This document shows, piece by piece, positions 6,855-10,977 of a DNA stretch of 10,977 bases. This DNA is from Halomonas sp. Its GTDB lineage: Bacteria > Pseudomonadota > Gammaproteobacteria > Pseudomonadales > Halomonadaceae. Each line of letters starts with the position of its first letter. The stretch's first letter is position 1. The notes below the pieces were generated by a model that saw only the letters and a program-made list of their open reading frames with translations, searched no databases and was not told the DNA's origin. A program made the translations under genes and the position numbers. The stretch is taken from contig SKHS01000041.1 of NCBI GenBank assembly GCA_007116835.1, forward strand, positions 1-10,977. The letters run 5' to 3'.

Positions 6855-8423
6855 ATGTCCCTAGAAGAACTGCACCTTAATCTTCGCAACCTTACCAGCG
6901 ATGACTACGAACAGCTCAAAACGCTGATGGACGCGGTGTATCACGACATCGGCGGTTCATGGCCAAAACACACTATTGATAAGCTCATTCAGGAGTTCCC
7001 CGACGGCCAAATTGCTATCGAAGACGATGGTGTTCTGGTGGGCGTGGCACTGACCGTACAGGTCGATTATGACGAGTTTTCAAACCCGCATAAATACGAC
7101 GACCTGATCGGCCATCGTGAAACTATCCTTAACGACCAAGATGGCGATGCCATGTACGGGCTGGATGTCCTTATTCACCCCGACTACCGTGGTTATCGTT
7201 TGGGCCGGCGGTTATATGAAGCACGCAAAGAGCTGTGCCGCTCGCACAACCTGCGTGCCATTCTGGCGGGCGGGCGTATTCCTGAATACCACCAGCACGC
7301 CAAAGAGCTCACCCCAGCGGAGTATATCGACAAGGTCTCCCGTAAAGAGATTTACGACCCTATTTTGTCATTCCAACTGGCTAACGACTTCCAGGTTAAA
7401 CGCCTACTGCGTAAATACCTGCCGGAAGACGAGCAGTCGCGCGGCTATGCCACGCTCCTGGAGTGGAACAACATTCTGTTCGAGCCCGCTGAAAGCGTAC
7501 TGGATACCCGTCCAACGCAGGTACGGGTTGGCGCGGTACAGTGGCAAATGCGTGAGTTCGCATCAGTGGAGGCGGCCCTTCAACAAATCGAGTACTTTGT
7601 TGACGCGCTGTCAGACTATCAAAGTGACTTTGCTGTATTTCCAGAGCTGTTTAATGCGCCGCTGATGGGTCTACAAGACCGCGCGGCCCAGCAGGATCAA
7701 ATGGGCGCGATTCGCTTTTTGGCAGGCTTCACCGAGCGCTTTAAAACCGAGCTTTCGCGGATGGCGGTGTCTTACAATATCAACATCGTCGGTGGCTCAA
7801 TGATTGAAGTCGGCGACGATGACCGGCTATATAACATTGCTTACTTGTTTCATCGGGACGGCGAAATCGAAAAGCAGTCGAAGCTGCATATCACCCCCCA
7901 AGAGCGCCGCGACTGGGTGATTGAAGGTGGTGATAATCTGCAGGTATTCGATACCGATGCAGGCCGCGTAGGCATTTTGATCTGCTACGACGTTGAGTTC
8001 CCAGAACTTGGCCGCTTACTAGCCGACCAGGACATGGACATTCTGTTTGTACCGTTCTGGACAGATACCAAAAACGGCTACCTGCGGGTACGTCACTGTG
8101 CTCAAGCACGAGCCATCGAAAACGAGTGCTATGTGGTGCTGTGTGGCAGCGTCGGCAACTTACCTTCGATTGAAAACCTGGATATCCAGTATGCGCAATC
8201 GGCTGTGTTCTCGCCGTCGGACTTTGCCTTCCCCCACGATGCGGTACTAGCAGAAACCACGCCTAACACCGAAATGATTTTCTTCTCTGATCTAGACCTG
8301 ACCCGCCTTACGGTTGTCCGTGCCGAAGGCTCAGTGACCAACTTGAAAGACCGCCGCAAAGACCTGTTTGACCTGCGCTGGCGCGACTGGTCGTGGAAGT
8401 CTGGAGCTAATCTGGAAGAGTAA
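6855..8423 (+). CDS. GNAT acetyltransferase / carbon-nitrogen hydrolase (nitrilase) fusion protein
   Basis: This 522-residue two-domain protein has a GNAT domain at about residues 8-215, with acetyl-CoA loop RGYRLGRR at 112-119 preceded by GLDVLIHPDY. A nitrilase-superfamily domain spans about 222-500. The catalytic triad appears intact: E264 (FPELF), K343 (KQSKLHITP) and C377 (LICYDVEFPEL), with the supporting E350. Standalone members of either family would be near 150-200 or 270-300 residues, so this is a true fusion. It fits the uncharacterised RimI-nitrilase class (class 12 of the superfamily, from memory). The nitrilase half should hydrolyse an amide and the GNAT half acylate an amine; neither substrate is known. 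The ATG has only a weak GGGAA upstream. It lies 42 bases after the transporter gene and ends at a terminator shared with convergent atl. The domain call is secure; the function is open. Confidence 0.93.
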   Translation: MSLEELHLNLRNLTSDDYEQLKTLMDAVYHDIGGSWPKHTIDKLIQEFPDGQIAIEDDGVLVGVALTVQVDYDEFSNPHKYDDLIGHRETILNDQDGDAMYGLDVLIHPDYRGYRLGRRLYEARKELCRSHNLRAILAGGRIPEYHQHAKELTPAEYIDKVSRKEIYDPILSFQLANDFQVKRLLRKYLPEDEQSRGYATLLEWNNILFEPAESVLDTRPTQVRVGAVQWQMREFASVEAALQQIEYFVDALSDYQSDFAVFPELFNAPLMGLQDRAAQQDQMGAIRFLAGFTERFKTELSRMAVSYNINIVGGSMIEVGDDDRLYNIAYLFHRDGEIEKQSKLHITPQERRDWVIEGGDNLQVFDTDAGRVGILICYDVEFPELGRLLADQDMDILFVPFWTDTKNGYLRVRHCAQARAIENECYVVLCGSVGNLPSIENLDIQYAQSAVFSPSDFAFPHDAVLAETTPNTEMIFFSDLDLTRLTVVRAEGSVTNLKDRRKDLFDLRWRDWSWKSGANLEE

Positions 8424-8429
8424 ACCAAC

Positions 8430-8453
8430 AACGCCGCCCGAATGGGCGGCGTT
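8430..8453. terminator. Bidirectional terminator between the fusion gene and atl
   Basis: A perfect 10-bp stem AACGCCGCCC/GGGCGGCGTT with a GAAT loop sits in the 44-base convergent gap. T-rich flanks are modest: TTGTTGGTTT on the minus strand, GTTACGTTG on the plus strand. Its stem core is the same as that of the hairpin behind ltaE at 2410-2434. Confidence 0.7.
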
Positions 8454-8467
8454 ACGTTGAAAGCGCT

Positions 8468-8773
8468 TCAGGTTCCATCAGGCCACACAAGGTGGGCGGG
8501 GACTCGCCCTTTGCGATCAAATATAACGCCTTCATCGCGCAGTTTCTGATGCTGGCGCTCCGCCCCCCCGTGGTCGGCTAGTGTCAATGAGGCCGCGATG
8601 ACACGGTGCCAAGGCAACTGATGCCCCTCTGGCAAATGACGCATCGCCGAGCCAACCATGCGCGGCGTTGCTCCCTCGGTCATCGTCGCGATACGCCCGT
8701 AAGTGGTTACCCGCCCAGCAGGAATCTGATCAACAATGGTATAAATTTGTTCGAGCAGCTCTGGACGTGGCAT
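8468..8773 (-). CDS. atl: Alkyltransferase-like protein (ATL), cysteine-less MGMT homologue
   Basis: This 101-residue protein consists of only the DNA-binding domain of the O6-alkylguanine-DNA alkyltransferase family. Its active-site motif reads PWHRV (W55 replaces the acceptor cysteine of PCHRV), the hallmark of alkyltransferase-like proteins such as S. pombe Atl1 and E. coli YbaZ. Other family features are the nucleotide-flipping tyrosine (Y25 in TTYG), the intercalating arginine (R38 in TPRMVGSAM) and the typical short length. ATLs do not remove the alkyl group; they bind and bend DNA at O6-alkylguanine and hand the lesion to nucleotide excision repair. The start ATG has AAGGG upstream. 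The gene begins 27 bases after the azoR stop, so it is probably transcribed from the azoR promoter, and it ends at a terminator shared with the convergent fusion gene. Confidence 0.92.
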   Translation of the reverse strand: MPRPELLEQIYTIVDQIPAGRVTTYGRIATMTEGATPRMVGSAMRHLPEGHQLPWHRVIAASLTLADHGGAERQHQKLRDEGVIFDRKGRVPAHLVWPDGT

Positions 8774-8800
8774 GGTTACCCTTCGTCAATCAGCGTGTTA

Positions 8801-9409
8801 TTACAGTGTTTCAACCAGTTGATCAATCGCTTGAAACGCTTCTTTTAGCGCGGCATCACGCTGAGCCTCGCCCATATTCAGCCCTTCTGCAAAGACAATT
8901 TCCACATCGCTAATGCCCATTAAACCGAGCATGCTCTTTAGGTGTGGGGTCTGGCTATCTAAGTCAGTTCCCGCGTATTGACCACCGCGCGCAGCTAAAA
9001 TAATTGCACGCTTACCGTCGATCAAACCCTGCGGGCCGTTTTCAGTATAGCGGAAGGTTTGACCAGCGCGCAGCACGCGGTCAAACCACGCTTTCAGCTG
9101 GGAAGGAATACCTAAATTGTAAAGCGGTACCGCCAGTACCAGCACATCATGCGCGCGCAGCTCTGCCAACAGCTCATCAGAGTGAGCCGCTAACGCCTGC
9201 TGTTCAGCACTGCGCTCTTCGGCTGGTGTTTGCCACGCACCGAGTTCTTCAATAGCAAGGTGCGGTAATGCATTGGCCACTACATCGCGATGGGTAACCA
9301 CCACGTCTTCGCGGGCTTCCGTCTGAGTTTTAAAATGATTGGCTAGCGCGTTGGACTGGCCGTTTTCGCCCAGAATAGAAGAGGTTACAAGCAGTGTACG
9401 TTGGGGCAT
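8801..9409 (-). CDS. azoR: FMN-dependent NADH:quinone/azo oxidoreductase AzoR
   Basis: At 202 residues this is the normal size for AzoR (E. coli 201). The flavodoxin-like fold opens with a beta strand and phosphate-binding loop (LLVTSSILGENGQS, residues 6-19). FMN-contacting segments follow: PLYNLGIPSQLKAWFDRVLR near 95-114 and ARGGQY near 140-145. The dimeric cytoplasmic enzyme reduces quinones by two electrons and cleaves azo bonds with NAD(P)H; its physiological role is mostly quinone and thiol stress defence. The start is supported by AGGA upstream at good spacing. The upstream 183 bases hold two inverted repeats typical of regulator sites. azoR genes are often beside a lysR-type gene, but none is present here. 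atl follows after 27 bases, suggesting a small stress or detoxification operon. Confidence 0.95.
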   Translation of the reverse strand: MPQRTLLVTSSILGENGQSNALANHFKTQTEAREDVVVTHRDVVANALPHLAIEELGAWQTPAEERSAEQQALAAHSDELLAELRAHDVLVLAVPLYNLGIPSQLKAWFDRVLRAGQTFRYTENGPQGLIDGKRAIILAARGGQYAGTDLDSQTPHLKSMLGLMGISDVEIVFAEGLNMGEAQRDAALKEAFQAIDQLVETL

Positions 9410-9448
9410 CGAAAAATTCCTGACATATCAGTGGGTTCGTTGGCAGCC

Positions 9449-9454
9449 ATTTTA
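9449..9454 (-). promoter_or_regulatory. Candidate -10 element of azoR
   Basis: Minus-strand TAAAAT matches TATAAT at five of six positions, about 40 bases before the azoR ATG. The -35 region is poor (TTTTGC at 16-base spacing), which would fit a promoter that depends on an activator. Low certainty. Confidence 0.3.
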
Positions 9455-9457
9455 CGT

Positions 9458-9479
9458 CGCTTTTCAATTAGCAAAAGCG
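9458..9479 (-). promoter_or_regulatory. Inverted repeat in the azoR promoter region
   Basis: CGCTTTT and AAAAGCG (7-bp arms, 8-base spacer) lie just upstream of the candidate azoR -10, covering the -35 to spacer zone. That is a place for a repressor operator. No binding protein can be named. Confidence 0.35.
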
Positions 9480-9497
9480 CAACGTTTTCCCAGTTTC

Positions 9498-9514
9498 ATT
9501 CGACAAAATCGAAT
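9498..9514 (-). promoter_or_regulatory. Candidate LysR-type regulator box upstream of azoR
   Basis: ATTCGA-CAAAA-TCGAAT is a perfect 6-bp dyad containing the T-N11-A pattern of LysR-type recognition sites. Its centre is about 97 bases before the azoR ATG and about 64 bases before the transcript start implied by the candidate -10, the usual place for such sites. No lysR gene is in the window. Confidence 0.4.
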
Positions 9515-9530
9515 TGATGCGCAACAAAAC

Positions 9531-9565
9531 AGCCCCGCACTGTCAGCTTCAACAGTAGCGGGGCT
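9531..9565 (-). terminator. Rho-independent terminator of the sodium:alanine symporter gene
   Basis: AGCCCCGC/GCGGGGCT (8 bp) is extended by ACTGT/ACAGT across a single bulged base, with an 8-base loop. On the minus strand it is followed by a T-rich tail GTTTTGTTG. It starts 28 bases after the symporter stop codon, so it should end that transcript before the azoR promoter. Confidence 0.85.
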
Positions 9566-9592
9566 TTCAACCATCCCATTAGCAGGTAACGA

Positions 9593-10977
9593 TTACTTCC
9601 GCTTCGGCCATGCGTTAGGGTCTACTTTGTCTGCTAATTTGGGGAATTGGCTGGGATCAAATACCGGCTCTTTGCCAGCTTTTAGCTGCGCGTCGTAATC
9701 GCGGAACAGCGCAAAGGCAATCGGCGATAGCAACAGAATGGCGACTAAGTTAATGACCGCCATCATGCCCATGGAAAGATCCGCGAAGTTCCAAATCGCG
9801 CCCAGGCTTGCCACCGAGCCCACCATTACCATGCCCAGCACCGCCAAACGGTAGATAAGTACGGCCACCGGCGCACGACGACCCGCCAAATACTCAATGT
9901 TAGATTCGCCGTAGGAGTAGTTCGCAATCACTGAGGTGAACGCAAACAGCAAGATCGCCACGGCAATAAACATACCGCCCCACTCACCCACGTGGCTAGA
10001 GAGCGCCATCTGAGTTAACTGGATGCCGTTGTTTTCTTCACTCATGAGCAACTCGGGGCCCGCCATAATGATAATGGCTGCAGTAGCGGTACAAATCACC
10101 AAGGTGTCTAAGAACACACCTAACATCTGGATAAACCCTTGTGCCGCTGGGTGATTAGGCCGCGTGCTAGCGGTCGCAGCCGCATTCGGTGCCGAGCCCA
10201 TACCCGCCTCGTTGGAAAACAGTCCACGCTGAATACCGCTCATGATAGCCTGGGAAATGGCATACCCCATTGCGCCACCGGCGGCCTGCTCAATGCCAAA
10301 AGCGCTTTGAATAATCGTCATAAACGCGGCAGGCAAATCGCTGATATTCAGCCCGACAACCACCAGCGCCAAGATTAAGTACAGCAGCGCCATCAACGGC
10401 ACCACCAGCTCAGCTACTTTCGCAATCGACTTCAAACCACCAAAGATAATCGGCGCAACTACTGCCATCAGGACTAACCCCATGGCCCAGGTGGGAATGG
10501 CAAACGCCTGTTCCATGGCCTGGGCGATAGAGTTGGCCTGTACGCTGTTAAACGCCAGCCCAAAGGCAATAATCAAACAGATTGAAAACAGCACCGCAAG
10601 CCAACGCAGCCCCAGGCCACGCTCAATATAACGGGCAGGACCACCACGGAAGGTATTGTCACCGTGATCCACCTTATAGGCCTGCGCCAAGGTAGATTCC
10701 ACAAAACTGGTCGCCATACCGACCATGGCGGTCATCCACATCCAGAAAATCGCGCCGGGGCCACCAAAGTAAATCGCCACGGCCACACCGGCCAGATTGC
10801 CGGTGCCTACCCGCGCAGCCAGGCTGGTGGAGAGTGCCTGAAACGATGAAATACCGCCGTTTGATTGACGCGAACTACGCAGCAGCTTGAACATGTGCCC
10901 AAAATAACGCACCTGAATACCGCGGGTCATAACGGTGAAATAGAGGCCAGCGCCGATCAGCAGATAAATCAGCACGC
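9593..10977 (-). CDS. yaaJ: Sodium:alanine symporter (AGCS family), 5' end cut by window edge
   Basis: At least 460 codons of an AGCS-family Na+/amino-acid symporter are visible. The sequence tracks E. coli YaaJ from its VMIYLLFGAG segment onward (here VLIYLLIGAG). Counting from the edge codon, SLAARVGTGNLAGVA lies at 51-65 and the family signature GGPGAIFWMWMTA at 71-83. QANSIAQAM, FSNEAGMGSAPNAAA and the FAFTSVIANYSYGESN block follow, and the protein ends FPKLADKVDPNAWPKRK. About ten membrane segments are apparent. By comparison with YaaJ roughly 15 N-terminal residues lie beyond the window; the GTG at 10973-10975 is then an internal valine codon, not the start. The transporter imports alanine and/or glycine with sodium, apt for a halophile, although other family members (AlsT, GlnT) carry glutamine. 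Ligand choice is not certain. Confidence 0.95.
   Translation of the reverse strand, partial: VLIYLLIGAGLYFTVMTRGIQVRYFGHMFKLLRSSRQSNGGISSFQALSTSLAARVGTGNLAGVAVAIYFGGPGAIFWMWMTAMVGMATSFVESTLAQAYKVDHGDNTFRGGPARYIERGLGLRWLAVLFSICLIIAFGLAFNSVQANSIAQAMEQAFAIPTWAMGLVLMAVVAPIIFGGLKSIAKVAELVVPLMALLYLILALVVVGLNISDLPAAFMTIIQSAFGIEQAAGGAMGYAISQAIMSGIQRGLFSNEAGMGSAPNAAATASTRPNHPAAQGFIQMLGVFLDTLVICTATAAIIIMAGPELLMSEENNGIQLTQMALSSHVGEWGGMFIAVAILLFAFTSVIANYSYGESNIEYLAGRRAPVAVLIYRLAVLGMVMVGSVASLGAIWNFADLSMGMMAVINLVAILLLSPIAFALFRDYDAQLKAGKEPVFDPSQFPKLADKVDPNAWPKRK

Noticed and set aside
10973..10975. GTG as the start codon of the symporter gene
   Set aside because: The codon aligns with an internal valine of the YaaJ-type N-terminal helix. 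The true start lies beyond the window edge.

Overview
The window looks like an ordinary stretch of a gammaproteobacterial chromosome, most likely from the Halomonadaceae (Halomonas/Vreelandella). That placement is inferred from E. coli/Pseudomonas-like protein sequences, moderately high GC and many acidic residues; no rRNA or other taxonomic marker is present. There are nine protein genes, two of them cut by the window edges. I see no tRNA, rRNA, insertion sequence, prophage or CRISPR array, and no gene-free stretch over 300 bases (the longest is 283).

Layout from left to right. (1) The start of yeaH (cut at base 1) and all of yeaG lie on the minus strand. They form the stress-linked YeaG-YeaH kinase pair, whose usual third partner SpoVR/YcgB would lie outside the window. 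(2) ltaE, a Pseudomonas-type low-specificity L-threonine aldolase, is on the minus strand with a clear terminator behind it. (3) fadH, 2,4-dienoyl-CoA reductase, is on the minus strand. (4) Divergent from fadH, on the plus strand, come an EamA/DMT-family transporter and then a GNAT-nitrilase fusion protein 42 bases later. (5) Convergent with those, on the minus strand, are azoR (azoreductase) and atl (a cysteine-less alkyltransferase-like DNA repair protein), probably one transcript. (6) At the right edge, on the minus strand, is most of a sodium:alanine symporter gene (AGCS family, YaaJ-like), lacking its first codons and followed by a good terminator.

The genes belong to separate housekeeping and stress functions: amino-acid breakdown and uptake (ltaE, symporter), unsaturated fatty-acid beta-oxidation (fadH), quinone/azo reduction with alkyl-damage recognition (azoR-atl), and a stress kinase (yeaGH). 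The least understood protein is the GNAT-nitrilase fusion. Its transporter neighbour has an upstream element matching the sigma-54 -24/-12 core closely. Other regulatory candidates are a PsrA-like dyad before fadH, two dyads before azoR, and interleaved inverted repeats before yeaG that could fold as an RNA pseudoknot. I found no convincing undescribed multi-gene system; the interest lies in these control regions and in the fusion protein.
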